From Candidatus Thioglobus sp. (GTDB taxonomy: Bacteria; Pseudomonadota; Gammaproteobacteria; PS1; Pseudothioglobaceae), in the NCBI GenBank assembly GCA_008364125.1, contig VSKZ01000003.1, positions 1-37,235 on the forward strand: a stretch of DNA of 37,235 nucleotides. The letters run 5' to 3'. Of the stretch, positions 9,139 to 17,464 are shown in pieces. The position numbers were made by a program, and so were the translations under genes. The notes below the pieces were generated by a model, which did no database searches, was not told the origin of the DNA, and saw only the letters and a list, made by a program, of their open reading frames with translations. Every line of letters begins with the position of its first letter. Within the stretch, counting starts at the first letter, position 1.

Positions 9139-9864
9139 ATGAAAAAAATTACCCTCGCCCTACTATTCACAGCAAGCACGCTATTTTTAAGCAGCTGCAT
9201 TATCACATCAGCAATCAGTACTGCCGTTGTCGTCTCTAACGATAGGCGCAGCGCTGGAGAAATTATCGATGACAATAGCATCAAATTCAGTTTATTAAAC
9301 TGGGGCGGAGAAGATAAAAAGCTCGAAAACGCCAACCTAAATTTCAACATCTACAACAAAAAAGTGCTAATCACCGGCGAAGTTCCAGACGCTGACACTC
9401 TTAACTATATTAATAAACAAGCGCCATTGCAAGATTTCAAAATCAAAGACATCGTCAACGAAGCACGCATCGGCAAAAATAGCAGCCTATTCAGCCGCGC
9501 AAAAGACGCTACCATCACCGCAAAAATCAAAATCTCATTCTACGACCAAGAAGTCTTCAATCCGCTACATGTTGAAGTAACTACTGAAAATAACGCTGCC
9601 TATTTGATGGGCGCACTCACGCAGCGAGAGGCAAATAAAGCTGCCGAGATAGCCTCTAAAATCATCGGTGTTAAGCGTGTTGTCAAAGTCATTGATTATC
9701 TCAAACAGCGCCCTGCCACCGAAATTGCGCGCGAAAAAGAAAAGCAATTAATGGCGCAAAAGCAAAAAGAATTAGCCGAAAAAAGAGCTGTCATCGAGGC
9801 AAAAAAAGCAGAGTTACGCCGTCAAATCAAAGAATTAGACCCTGATGGTGGGACAAGTTTTTAA
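9139..9864 (+). CDS. BON-domain outer-membrane lipoprotein, DolP/YraP-like
   Basis: A 241-residue lipoprotein. A signal peptide (MKKITLALLFTASTLFL) ends in the lipobox LSSC, so it should be acylated and sent to the envelope. Two BON domains follow: a first around NFNIYNKKVLITGEVPDAD and a second around HVEVTTENNAAYLMGALTQREANKAAEIA, ending GVKRVVKVIDYL. In E. coli the homologue DolP (YraP) supports outer-membrane integrity and binds anionic phospholipid. The C-terminal 50 residues are a Lys/Glu/Ala-rich predicted helix absent from E. coli DolP. A TTG start at 9115 is possible but would add eight residues before the signal peptide. The 3' end overlaps rnhB by 38 bases. Confidence 0.85.
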   Translation: MKKITLALLFTASTLFLSSCIITSAISTAVVVSNDRRSAGEIIDDNSIKFSLLNWGGEDKKLENANLNFNIYNKKVLITGEVPDADTLNYINKQAPLQDFKIKDIVNEARIGKNSSLFSRAKDATITAKIKISFYDQEVFNPLHVEVTTENNAAYLMGALTQREANKAAEIASKIIGVKRVVKVIDYLKQRPATEIAREKEKQLMAQKQKELAEKRAVIEAKKAELRRQIKELDPDGGTSF

Positions 9865-10423
9865 CCGGAGCAAACGAGAAGCGGTGTTGATTTTCAATCA
9901 CGCCAAAATCTTTTAATGCCTGCAAATGTTGTTTGGTCGCATAGCCTTTATGCCCCGCAAAACCATACTGCGGATGGAGTTTATCCAGCGCCAGCATCTG
10001 CCTATCACGAGTTACCTTGGCAATAATTGATGCCGCTGAAATTGCCGGCTCGCTCAAATCACCTTTAATAATTGCCACGCAATTTTCCAGCTCTGGGCAG
10101 CGATTGCCATCCACCAAAACCTGCTGATAAGGCGTTGCTAAATTTTGCGCCGCACGCTTCATTGCCAGCATTGTTGCTTGCAAAATATTTATCTCGTCAA
10201 TCTCACCAGCGTCCGCTTCGCCAACTGCCCACTGGCATTTTTGGGTGATTTGCGCATATAAAATTTCGCGGTTTTTGGCACTAATTTTTTTAGAATCAGT
10301 CAGCGCCGGCAGCCCCAAACTCTGCAAATGCTGGATAAAATTAGCGTCCAAAATCACCGCACCAGCCACCACATTGCCCACCAAACAACCTCTGCCAACC
10401 TCATCAATACCAACAATAATCAT
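9827..10423 (-). CDS. rnhB: Ribonuclease HII
   Basis: Cuts the RNA strand of RNA-DNA hybrids and removes single ribonucleotides from DNA. The 198-residue protein has the acidic active site: GIDEVGRG (Asp7, Glu8), VDGNRCP (Asp105) and KGDLSEPAISAASIIAKVTRD (Asp122). The length equals that of E. coli RNase HII (198). The ATG at 10423 fits the family start MIIVGIDEVGRG; a longer reading frame upstream is rejected. It lies ten bases after the unrecognised gene and may be the end of the metY-nusA-infB transcript. In E. coli rnhB follows lpxB, so this location is different. Confidence 0.96.
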   Translation of the reverse strand: MIIVGIDEVGRGCLVGNVVAGAVILDANFIQHLQSLGLPALTDSKKISAKNREILYAQITQKCQWAVGEADAGEIDEINILQATMLAMKRAAQNLATPYQQVLVDGNRCPELENCVAIIKGDLSEPAISAASIIAKVTRDRQMLALDKLHPQYGFAGHKGYATKQHLQALKDFGVIENQHRFSFAPVKNLSHHQGLIL

Positions 10424-10433
10424 AGTGCTTTTG

Positions 10434-11060
10434 CTAAATATAATGCTCAATAAATTCTCTGAATTTCTGATGCGACATAATCTGCGTGCCATCGCAATTG
10501 AACGACATTGATACTGTTGAATTAAACAAATTGATGGTGATTGATCGCAGATAATAGCCGTCCAAATCGCGCAATTTTGGTAGATTTTCCATAATGAAAC
10601 TCAGGTCGTCAACATCAGTCAGTTTTTCCATCTTTTTGTTGCGCGCGGAGAGGGAATGCTGCCATTCTGTCGATAGCAAATCAAAGGCAGGATCAGCCTC
10701 CATCATCTTATAAATCCGCTTAATCAGGCGGCTTTTTTCACTCAGCGGAATTTTATTAAAATGAAAATCCATATATTCAGGATTGAGTAAATCAATTGCC
10801 AGATGAACTTCGGTATTAAATGGGTCAAACACGCTGGATATTCGCACCTCAGCGTTATTCAACCCAATTACCAAGCGATAAGCGCCGGTTTCTAATAGCA
10901 AATAAAGCCAAACTTGCGAAAGGCTTTTCATATTTTCATCCACACTATTAAATGCGCGTTTACGGTTATAAACGCTTTCCCGCAGGCTTTTATCGCCCTT
11001 AATAGAGTGCATTAAATTGTTGTTAAAATAATAACCGACTAATGCGTCTTTTTTCTTCAT
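10434..11060 (-). CDS. Unrecognised 208-residue protein behind truB
   Basis: I do not recognise this protein. It is soluble-looking, with no signal peptide or membrane segment. It contains one cysteine and no obvious nucleotide-binding or metal motif. The composition suggests mixed alpha/beta: a hydrophobic stretch LSQVWLYLLLETGAYRLVIGL, then beta-like segments AEVRISSVF and EVHLAIDLL, a helical region rich in Lys/Met in the middle, and a C-terminal beta pair (YYLRSITINLF, STVSMSFNC). The ATG overlaps the TGA of truB (ATGA), so it is translated with truB. Its place in the nusA-infB operon suggests, but does not show, a link to translation or RNA. rpsO and pnp normally occupy this position in gammaproteobacteria. 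Confidence 0.8.
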   Translation of the reverse strand: MKKKDALVGYYFNNNLMHSIKGDKSLRESVYNRKRAFNSVDENMKSLSQVWLYLLLETGAYRLVIGLNNAEVRISSVFDPFNTEVHLAIDLLNPEYMDFHFNKIPLSEKSRLIKRIYKMMEADPAFDLLSTEWQHSLSARNKKMEKLTDVDDLSFIMENLPKLRDLDGYYLRSITINLFNSTVSMSFNCDGTQIMSHQKFREFIEHYI

Positions 11061-11965
11061 AAATGGATAAACATTCGTTTTGGTTGCAAAATATTATTGG
11101 TGATATTTCCAATGCCCAAAAACTTATCATCTTCATTGAATATTTTAACCAAATTGTCCGCCTGATTTTCAACTTCGGTTACCCTGCCATAGCCAATATC
11201 TATCTGCTGCCAAGCATCAACAGTTATATTTGGTATTTTTCCAAGCATCATCTCGCTGGGAAAAATTTGCTCATCAAGCTGCTTAAAATCTGCACTTGCA
11301 AGCTTTTCCAAATCGCTAAATTTAATAGTATCTGCAATGCCAACATCGGCAAAACCAGTGCGCCTTAACTCAATAACATACGCCCCACAGCCCAGTAATT
11401 TGCCAATATCGTCAATCAACGAGCGGATATAAGTGCCTTTGGAACAATACACATTCAAGCTAAAAGTGCCGTTTTCATAATCCAAAAAATCAATCTTGGA
11501 AATATAAATTTCCCGTGCGGGGCGTTCAACTTCAATGCCTTTTCGTGCCAGTTTGTATAATGGCAAACCGTCTTTTTTCAGCGCTGAATACATCGGTGGA
11601 ATTTGCGCAATATTGCCCTGAAAACTAAGCGCCGCCGCCTTAATGTCCGCCTCGTTCAGCTTGGAATAATCTCCGCCAGCGCTAATTTTTCCCTCACAAT
11701 CCAGCGTATCGCTAACAGCCCCAAGCTGGGCGCGCACAAAATAGCTTTTGTCATCATCAAGTAAAAATCCAGCCACTTTGGTCGCATGCCCAAAACAAAT
11801 CGGCAATATGCCAGTGGCAAGTGGGTCAAGCGCCCCAGTATGCCCCGCTTTTTTGGCATCAAATAAACATTTAACTTGCTGCAAAGCCGCATTTGAACTC
11901 AGCCCTGTTGCCTTGTCCAAAAGCACAATACCGTTAACATCTCTGCCTTTTTTATTTCTACTCAT
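11057..11965 (-). CDS. truB: tRNA pseudouridine(55) synthase
   Basis: Makes pseudouridine at position 55 in the T loop of tRNAs and acts as a tRNA folding helper. The 302-residue protein has the family start GIVLLDKATGLSSNAAL and the catalytic motif GHTGALDPLATG with Asp47. The RSLIDDIG segment and a C-terminal PUA-like region (GKIPNITVDAWQQIDIGYG onward) follow. The start overlaps the rbfA stop by four bases, and the stop overlaps the next gene by four bases, so translation is coupled along the operon. Confidence 0.97.
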   Translation of the reverse strand: MSRNKKGRDVNGIVLLDKATGLSSNAALQQVKCLFDAKKAGHTGALDPLATGILPICFGHATKVAGFLLDDDKSYFVRAQLGAVSDTLDCEGKISAGGDYSKLNEADIKAAALSFQGNIAQIPPMYSALKKDGLPLYKLARKGIEVERPAREIYISKIDFLDYENGTFSLNVYCSKGTYIRSLIDDIGKLLGCGAYVIELRRTGFADVGIADTIKFSDLEKLASADFKQLDEQIFPSEMMLGKIPNITVDAWQQIDIGYGRVTEVENQADNLVKIFNEDDKFLGIGNITNNILQPKRMFIHL

Positions 11966-12300
11966 AATTTTGATAATAGTTCGTCAATCCGCGCTCCGGT
12001 ATTTGGAGCACTGTCGTATATAAATTTTAATGCTGGGGTGTGGCGCAGGTCTAAGTTCTTGGAAAGTGAGGAGCGAAAAAAGCCGCTTGCCTTATCCAGC
12101 AAGGGTTTTGTGGCTTTAATCTGCTCTTCTGACACAGTGTAGAAAACCTTGGCGCTGCTCAAATCACGGCTGCTTAAAACCTCAGTAATATTCACCGATT
12201 GCAGTCTTGGATCTTTGCTGTGATTTTTTAATAATAGCGTTAGTTGCCGCCGAATTAGCTCGTTGACTCTTTCAACCCGATAAGAAACTTGCTGCGCCAT
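11962..12300 (-). CDS. rbfA: Ribosome-binding factor A
   Basis: Binds the 30S subunit during late 16S rRNA maturation and helps cold adaptation in E. coli. The 112-residue protein shows the KH-like pattern RVERVNELIRRQLTLLL, DPRLQSVNITEVLSSRDLSSAKVFYTV and LRHTPALKFIYD. The ATG at 12300 matches the family start (MAQQVSYRVERVNELI). A longer frame reaching back into infB gives 81 unrelated residues and is rejected. It sits ten bases after infB and overlaps truB by four. Confidence 0.96.
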   Translation of the reverse strand: MAQQVSYRVERVNELIRRQLTLLLKNHSKDPRLQSVNITEVLSSRDLSSAKVFYTVSEEQIKATKPLLDKASGFFRSSLSKNLDLRHTPALKFIYDSAPNTGARIDELLSKL

Positions 12301-12310
12301 AGATTTAAAT

Positions 12311-14608
12311 TTAGAGAGTGCGCGCTTTTTCAATACGCTCAAACACCTCGATTTTGTCGCCAACTTCAACATCATAATCAGCAACGCCAATGCCGCATTC
12401 AGTGCCAGATTTAACTTCTTGAACATCGTCTTTAAACCTACGCAAAGAATCCAGCTCGCCCTCAAAAACCACCACGCTATCACGCAAAACGCGAATTGGC
12501 AATGATTTTTTAACCACGCCTTCTTCAACCATACAACCAGCAATATCTCCCAGTTTTTGCGATTTGAACACCTCTTTTACATTGGCAATTCCAATGATAT
12601 TTTCGCTCAATTCTGGGCTTAATAATCCGCCCATAATCGCTTTGACATCGTCAATTAGGTTGTAAATAATAGAATAATATTCAATGTTCACGCCTTCGCT
12701 ATCAGCGGTTTTGCGTGCCATAGAATCAGCACGCACATTAAAACCAAGCACTAAAGCGCCCGATGTCGCTGCCAGCGTTACATCAGCATTATTGATGCCG
12801 CCAACGCCGCTGGACACCACATTAACTCGCACTTCATCGGTTGACAAATCTTCCAGCGCCCCAACCAAAGCCTGAGCCGAACCACGAACATCAGATTTAA
12901 TCAGCACATTAACCGTGGAAACATCGCCTTCTTCCATTTTTTGTAGGAAGTTATCCATCTTTGATGCCTGCTGTTTTTGCAATGCTGCTTCACGATTACG
13001 CGCTCTTCTGAAATCCACCACCTCACGGGCTTTGCGCTCGGTTTCTACTACTAAAAATTCATCTCCAGAATCCGGCACGCCCGACAATCCCAACACTTCA
13101 ACCGGAGTTGATGGCAATGCTTCGGACAAAATTTTGTCTTTGTCGTCAACCAGCTGTTTGACTTTGCCATATTCCAAACCAGCAATGATAATATCGCCTT
13201 TTTTCAAAGTGCCAGATTGCACCAAAACTGTGGTAACTTTGCCCAGCCCTTTTTCCAGCCGTGCCTCCAATACCGATCCTTGCGCCGAACCTTCGGCAAC
13301 AGCACTCAGCTCGGCAACTTCTGCCGTTAAAGCAATTGCCTCCAACAAATCATCAACCCCCTCGCCAGTATGCGCCGAAACACCAACCATCAACACATCG
13401 CCGCCCCAATCTTCAGCAACAACGCCGTGCGCAGAAAGACCTTGACGCACTTTGTCAATATCCACACCATCTTTATCAATCTTGTTAATGGCAACAATAA
13501 TTGTCACTCCAGCCGCTTTTGCATGCTCAATTGATTCAATAGTTTGCGGCATAACTCCATCATCAGCAGCCACCACCAAAACAATAATATCGGTGATATT
13601 AGCGCCACGAGAACGCATTTTTGCAAACGCCGCATGCCCCGGAGTGTCAATAAAAGTGATGGTTTTGTCGTTTGCTTGCACTTGATAAGCGCCAATATGT
13701 TGGGTGATTCCGCCAGCCTCGCCATTTACTACTTTTTCTTTGCGAATATAATCCAGCAGCGAAGTTTTGCCGTGGTCAACATGCCCCATAACAGTTACCA
13801 CTGGCGGTCTTGGGATGGCATCACCAGTGGCAGTTGACCTTTCAATTGCCACATCTTCAATAGTCGCATCAACACTGGCAACGCCTGTATGTCCCATTTC
13901 TTCCACCACTATCAGCGCAGTATCTTGGTCAATCACATCGTTTAGAGTTACCATAACGCCCATTCCCATCAGCACTTTTAGCACCTCACCGACCTTGGTT
14001 GCCATTTTTTGTGCCAAATCGCCAACCTTGATATTCTCAGGCACAGCAATTTCACGCACAACTTTTTCAGTAGGCTTTTGAAAACCGTGCTGCGCTTGGT
14101 CTTCTTGCGCTTTTTGGCTCAAACGAGTGCGGTCTTTTTTCTTTAATTTGCGATTGGTTTTTTTTGCCACATGCAATTGCTCACGCCCGCCATCACCAGC
14201 ATTACGCAAACGCTTTGGTTTTTTGCGCTGTTTGTCAGCATCTGTTTCTGCAGGTTTTGCTGGCTCTTTTTTTACCTCAAGTTTTGCTTGTTCTTGCTGC
14301 TGTTTTAAATTTTGCGCATCTTGCTTTTGCTGCTCAGTCATTTGTTTGCGCTTGGCATCTTGCTCTAATAATTTTTCCTCTGCCACCTGTCCGGCTTCCA
14401 GCGCCACTTTGGCTGCTTCGGATTGCTTGGTATCAGTGACGCTAATTTTCGCTGCTGGCTTTTTGCTGCCACGCAAAATCTGTATTTCCACAGCAGAAAC
14501 ATCAGAAGCCGCAGTTTTACCAGTAACGCCAGCATCAGCCAGACTTGCAATAATCTGTGCTTCAGATTTTTTCAGCAGTTTGGAAAGTGATTGAACTGTA
14601 TGTGCCAT
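12311..14608 (-). CDS. infB: Translation initiation factor IF-2
   Basis: GTPase that places initiator tRNA on the 30S subunit and promotes subunit joining. The 765 residues are shorter than E. coli IF2 (890), mainly in the N-terminal part. An IF2-N module (residues 1-50) is followed by a Lys/Gln/Glu-rich linker (about 60-180), then a second N-domain (187-240). The G domain has GHVDHGKT (275-282), DTPGH (321-325) and NKID (375-378). Beta-barrel domains and the C-terminal fMet-tRNA binding domain ([17 protein letters not shown]) complete it. It stands between nusA and rbfA as in E. coli. Confidence 0.98.
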   Translation of the reverse strand: MAHTVQSLSKLLKKSEAQIIASLADAGVTGKTAASDVSAVEIQILRGSKKPAAKISVTDTKQSEAAKVALEAGQVAEEKLLEQDAKRKQMTEQQKQDAQNLKQQQEQAKLEVKKEPAKPAETDADKQRKKPKRLRNAGDGGREQLHVAKKTNRKLKKKDRTRLSQKAQEDQAQHGFQKPTEKVVREIAVPENIKVGDLAQKMATKVGEVLKVLMGMGVMVTLNDVIDQDTALIVVEEMGHTGVASVDATIEDVAIERSTATGDAIPRPPVVTVMGHVDHGKTSLLDYIRKEKVVNGEAGGITQHIGAYQVQANDKTITFIDTPGHAAFAKMRSRGANITDIIVLVVAADDGVMPQTIESIEHAKAAGVTIIVAINKIDKDGVDIDKVRQGLSAHGVVAEDWGGDVLMVGVSAHTGEGVDDLLEAIALTAEVAELSAVAEGSAQGSVLEARLEKGLGKVTTVLVQSGTLKKGDIIIAGLEYGKVKQLVDDKDKILSEALPSTPVEVLGLSGVPDSGDEFLVVETERKAREVVDFRRARNREAALQKQQASKMDNFLQKMEEGDVSTVNVLIKSDVRGSAQALVGALEDLSTDEVRVNVVSSGVGGINNADVTLAATSGALVLGFNVRADSMARKTADSEGVNIEYYSIIYNLIDDVKAIMGGLLSPELSENIIGIANVKEVFKSQKLGDIAGCMVEEGVVKKSLPIRVLRDSVVVFEGELDSLRRFKDDVQEVKSGTECGIGVADYDVEVGDKIEVFERIEKARTL

Positions 14609-14633
14609 AAGTCTTACCTTTGTTTATTATCAA

Positions 14634-16109
14634 TTATTTAAACCAGCCTTCATTTTCGCGCGCCGTCATAATTACAGTAGAAGCAAGTTCTTTGTCGATT
14701 ACTTTAATATCCAGCAACTCGTCAATAGAAAGCTCTGCCAAATCGCCGACTGCGGTAATCTCTGCCTTAACCAATGCTTGTGCCAGATCGTCATCAATGC
14801 CCTCAATTGCGCTGAGAGTTTCAAAAGAATCGGCATCGTTAAAAGTTTGCACCAATTGCGCATCAGTGGCGCGGGATTGCATTTTTTCCACAATGGCAGC
14901 ATCAAATTCTTCAATCGCTTCCAAGCTGGCACTGTCGGCATCAGCAATCGCATCAATGCTGCCAAAGCCTTCGTCAATCAACACTCCGGCAACTTCGGCA
15001 TCAATACCTAATTGTTGAGCCAGTTTGTCGCCTACTTTTTGATTGTCTTCAGCGCGTTTTTCTTCTGATTCGCTGACCGACATTACATTTAGTTTCCAGC
15101 CAGTAAGCCGTGATGCAAGCTTGATATTTTGCCCGCCACGACCAATTGCCAGCGCTAATTGATCTTCTTCAACGGCAATATCCATTGAGCCTTTATCTTC
15201 GTCAATCATCACCGAGACGATTTCTGCTGGTGCCATTGCGTTGATTACATATTGAGTAGGATCTTCATCCCACAAAATAACATCAACTCGCTCTCCATTC
15301 AACTCGTTTGAAACTGCCTGCACTCTTGCGCCGCGCATTCCGATACAAGAGCCGATTGGGTCTAAGCGTTTGTCTTTGCTTCTGACTGCTAATTTTGCGC
15401 GCAATCCTGGATCGCGGCTGGCACCCATAATTTGAATAACGCCTTCAGATACTTCTGGAACTTCCATTTTAAATAACTCAATCATCATCTCCGAAACTGT
15501 GCGTGAAAGGAAAATTTGCGCCCCACGAACACTGGATTTCACCTCTTTTATATAGGCTCGCAAACGGTCATTTTTGCGAATAGATTCGTTGGCAATTAAA
15601 TCAGATTTGGCAATCATCCCATCAACACCACCCATATCTACATAAGCATTTCCACGGTCAATACGCTTGACGGTCGCCATCACTACTTCGCCAACTCGCT
15701 GGCTATAATCTGTAACCACAACTTCTCTTTCTGCTTCACGCACTTTTTGAATAATTACTTGTTTGACGATTTGTGCGGCAATGCGTCCAAACTTTTCGGT
15801 AGCAATTGGCTCACGCACATAATCATCAACCACTACGCCGTTTGCTTGCTTGGCGTAAATGTGCAATTCGCTGTCAAATTCGGTGCCATCATCATCTACA
15901 AAATTCTCGCCATCAGCAATAACTTGCCATTGGCGAAAGGTTTTAAATTCACCACTATTTCTATCAATCTGCACGCAGGCATCAATATTCAAGCGTTTTT
16001 TGGTTGCAAGCGCCAACGCCTCTTCCAATGCATCAAAAACATCTTGTTGAGCAATTTTCTTCTCATTAGAAATTGCCTCAACCATTAAAAATAATTCTTT
16101 GTTTTCCAC
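14634..16109 (-). CDS. nusA: Transcription termination/antitermination factor NusA
   Basis: RNA polymerase-bound factor that affects pausing, termination and antitermination. The 491 residues contain an N-terminal polymerase-binding domain (to about 125), an S1 domain (VGEVVMATVKRIDRGNAYVDMGG), two KH domains (the second with AIGRGGQNIKLASRLTGW), and two C-terminal acidic helix-hairpin-helix repeats typical of gammaproteobacteria. The start is GTG at 16109, six bases after an AGGAG site at 16116-16120; the following residues (ENKELFLMVEAISNEK) match the family start. The gene follows rimP by nine bases. Confidence 0.98.
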   Translation of the reverse strand: MENKELFLMVEAISNEKKIAQQDVFDALEEALALATKKRLNIDACVQIDRNSGEFKTFRQWQVIADGENFVDDDGTEFDSELHIYAKQANGVVVDDYVREPIATEKFGRIAAQIVKQVIIQKVREAEREVVVTDYSQRVGEVVMATVKRIDRGNAYVDMGGVDGMIAKSDLIANESIRKNDRLRAYIKEVKSSVRGAQIFLSRTVSEMMIELFKMEVPEVSEGVIQIMGASRDPGLRAKLAVRSKDKRLDPIGSCIGMRGARVQAVSNELNGERVDVILWDEDPTQYVINAMAPAEIVSVMIDEDKGSMDIAVEEDQLALAIGRGGQNIKLASRLTGWKLNVMSVSESEEKRAEDNQKVGDKLAQQLGIDAEVAGVLIDEGFGSIDAIADADSASLEAIEEFDAAIVEKMQSRATDAQLVQTFNDADSFETLSAIEGIDDDLAQALVKAEITAVGDLAELSIDELLDIKVIDKELASTVIMTARENEGWFK

Positions 16110-16115
16110 TTTGTT

Positions 16116-16120
16116 CTCCT
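16116..16120 (-). promoter_or_regulatory. Ribosome binding site that supports the GTG start of nusA
   Basis: AGGAG on the minus strand lies six bases before GTG at 16109 and overlaps the last codon region of rimP. No ATG with better spacing exists before the conserved N-terminus. Confidence 0.7.
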
Positions 16121-16583
16121 AAAAACCATCATATATTAAATTTGCTTTATCAATCAAATCAATCGGCAGTCGGTGTTTGCCTGTTGCGCTCATCAATTCA
16201 ATACTATTGTCTTGCTCGCTGACACTGCCGATAGTGCCGCTATATTTCCTTTGTCCGTCCACTGGCCGCAATAATCGCAGCTTAATTTCATTGCCCAAAA
16301 AACGCCGATAATGTTGCAAATGAAACAAAGGGCGCTCAACTCCGGGGGATGAAACTTCCAAATTATAAGCCATTGTAATCGGCTCTTCCACATCAAGAAT
16401 ACTGCTAAGTTGCCTTGAAACTCGCTCACAATCATCAACCCCTATGCCCTTGTCAGAATCAATATAAATTCGCAAAACACTATGCTTACCGCTGGCAACA
16501 TATTCAATCCCCAGCAGTTCATAGTCCATATCCTCAATTACTGGGCGAATAAGGTTTTCAATTTTATCGCTGATTTTTGCCAT
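16119..16583 (-). CDS. rimP: Ribosome maturation factor RimP
   Basis: Assists assembly of the 30S subunit at an early step, near S12. The 154-residue protein has the expected two-domain pattern: an N-terminal alpha/beta domain (YELLGIEYVASGKHSVLRIYID, then GVDDCERVSRQLSSILD), the signature LEVSSPGVERPL, and a C-terminal Sm-like barrel. The length matches E. coli RimP (about 150). It is the first protein gene after the initiator tRNA terminator, as in the E. coli metY operon. Confidence 0.97.
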   Translation of the reverse strand: MAKISDKIENLIRPVIEDMDYELLGIEYVASGKHSVLRIYIDSDKGIGVDDCERVSRQLSSILDVEEPITMAYNLEVSSPGVERPLFHLQHYRRFLGNEIKLRLLRPVDGQRKYSGTIGSVSEQDNSIELMSATGKHRLPIDLIDKANLIYDGF

Positions 16584-16615
16584 AATCTTTGCTTAATAAT
16601 CTTATTGTAAAAGTA

Positions 16616-16641
16616 AATAAAAACCCCCAAAAAGGGGGTTT
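16616..16641 (-). terminator. Rho-independent terminator between tRNA-fMet and rimP
   Basis: On the minus strand AAACCCCC pairs with GGGGGTTT around a five-base loop (16621-16641), followed by TTATTTA. It lies seven bases after the tRNA 3' end. In E. coli a similar attenuating terminator separates metY from rimP and is partly read through. The stem is symmetrical, but no plus-strand gene ends here. Confidence 0.85.
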
Positions 16642-16647
16642 AAAATT

Positions 16648-16724
<77 letters not shown>

Positions 16725-16736
16725 CTAAAATAAGAG

Positions 16737-16766
16737 ATTTTACTCTAACTATGGCGCATTTGTCTA
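16737..16766 (-). promoter_or_regulatory. Probable promoter of the metY-nusA-infB operon
   Basis: TAGACA (16761-16766) and TAAAAT (16737-16742) on the minus strand have an 18-base spacer. The start would fall near 16730, about six bases before the mature tRNA. Both boxes are one base or more away from consensus. Confidence 0.5.
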
Positions 16767-16773
16767 TACAGTT

Positions 16774-16798
16774 AAAAAAAAACAGGATTTACCTGTTT
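16774..16798 (-). terminator. Terminator-like hairpin upstream of metY, no gene to terminate
   Basis: On the minus strand AAACAGG and CCTGTTT form a seven-base-pair stem with a five-base loop, followed by a run of nine T. Read on the plus strand the hairpin is followed by ATTTT. It lies between the divergent metY and engB, so neither gene ends at it. It may block stray transcription into metY or act on antisense RNA from engB. Confidence 0.55.
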
Positions 16799-16835
16799 AT
16801 TTTGACATTAACTGAAAAAAAAATCATTTATCCAA

Positions 16836-16841
16836 TATAAT
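16836..16841 (+). promoter_or_regulatory. Possible -10 box for engB
   Basis: TATAAT stands 24 bases before the engB ATG in a very AT-rich region. A TTGACA at 16802 is 28 bases away, too far to pair with it, and no better -35 is visible. Confidence 0.35.
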
Positions 16842-16864
16842 TGTTTTTTTGAATTTATCTAGTT

Positions 16865-17464
16865 ATGCGCAATAATTATCATTCTGCAAATTTTTTACTT
16901 TCTTGCCCATCGCTCAAAGGTTGCCCTCCTGATATGGGGTATGAAGTGGTTTTTGCTGGGCGCTCTAATGCGGGGAAATCAAGCGCTATCAACACTCTTA
17001 CTTTGCAAAAAAAGCTTGCTAAGGTTTCGCGCACTCCGGGCAGGACTCAGCATTTGGTGTTTTTTGGCTTGGATGATGAACGCCGATTGGTGGATTTGCC
17101 CGGCTATGGTTATGCTAAAGTGCCAGAGGCGATTAAAAAACAATGGCAGATTGATATGGGCGATTATTTTGCCCAGCGAAAATGTTTGGCGGGAGCGGTG
17201 CTGGTGATGGATGTGCGCCGACCACTGATGGAGTTTGATAAGATGATGTTGAATTGGTGCGTGCAGGTCAATTTGCCTACGCAGATTATTTTGACTAAAT
17301 CAGACAAGGTAAAAAAAGGTGCTGCCAGCGCTGCTTTATTGCAGGTTGAGCGCGCTACTAAAGCTTTTCCTTATGTGCAAGTTTCGCTATTTTCCAGCCT
17401 GAAAAAACAGGGTTTAAGCAAACTGAGCAGCAGGCTTAACGATTTTTTTGCCTATGTGGATTAA
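16865..17464 (+). CDS. engB: Ribosome biogenesis GTP-binding protein EngB (YihA/YsxC)
   Basis: Small GTPase needed for late assembly of the 50S subunit. The 199-residue protein has the P-loop GRSNAGKSS (32-40), the conserved switch RTPGRTQ, the G3 motif [12 protein letters not shown] and the G4 motif LTKSDK. The near-C-terminal [15 protein letters not shown] matches E. coli YihA. The N-terminal residues ([14 protein letters not shown]) also line up with YihA, which supports the ATG at 16865. The AddB-like gene begins inside the last codons of engB. Confidence 0.97.
   Translation: MRNNYHSANFLLSCPSLKGCPPDMGYEVVFAGRSNAGKSSAINTLTLQKKLAKVSRTPGRTQHLVFFGLDDERRLVDLPGYGYAKVPEAIKKQWQIDMGDYFAQRKCLAGAVLVMDVRRPLMEFDKMMLNWCVQVNLPTQIILTKSDKVKKGAASAALLQVERATKAFPYVQVSLFSSLKKQGLSKLSSRLNDFFAYVD

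Noticed and set aside
12301-12543. An 81-residue upstream extension of RbfA inside infB
   Set aside because: The extra residues overlap the infB coding sequence in another frame and do not match RbfA; the ATG at 12300 gives the family start.
14100-14430. Lys/Gln/Glu-rich linker of IF-2 considered as another odd extension
   Set aside because: Low-complexity linkers of this kind are normal in bacterial IF-2, and the protein is shorter than the E. coli one.
16802-16841. TTGACA and TATAAT upstream of engB read as one promoter
   Set aside because: The spacer would be 28 bases, far outside the usual 16-18. Only the -10 box was kept as a weak candidate.
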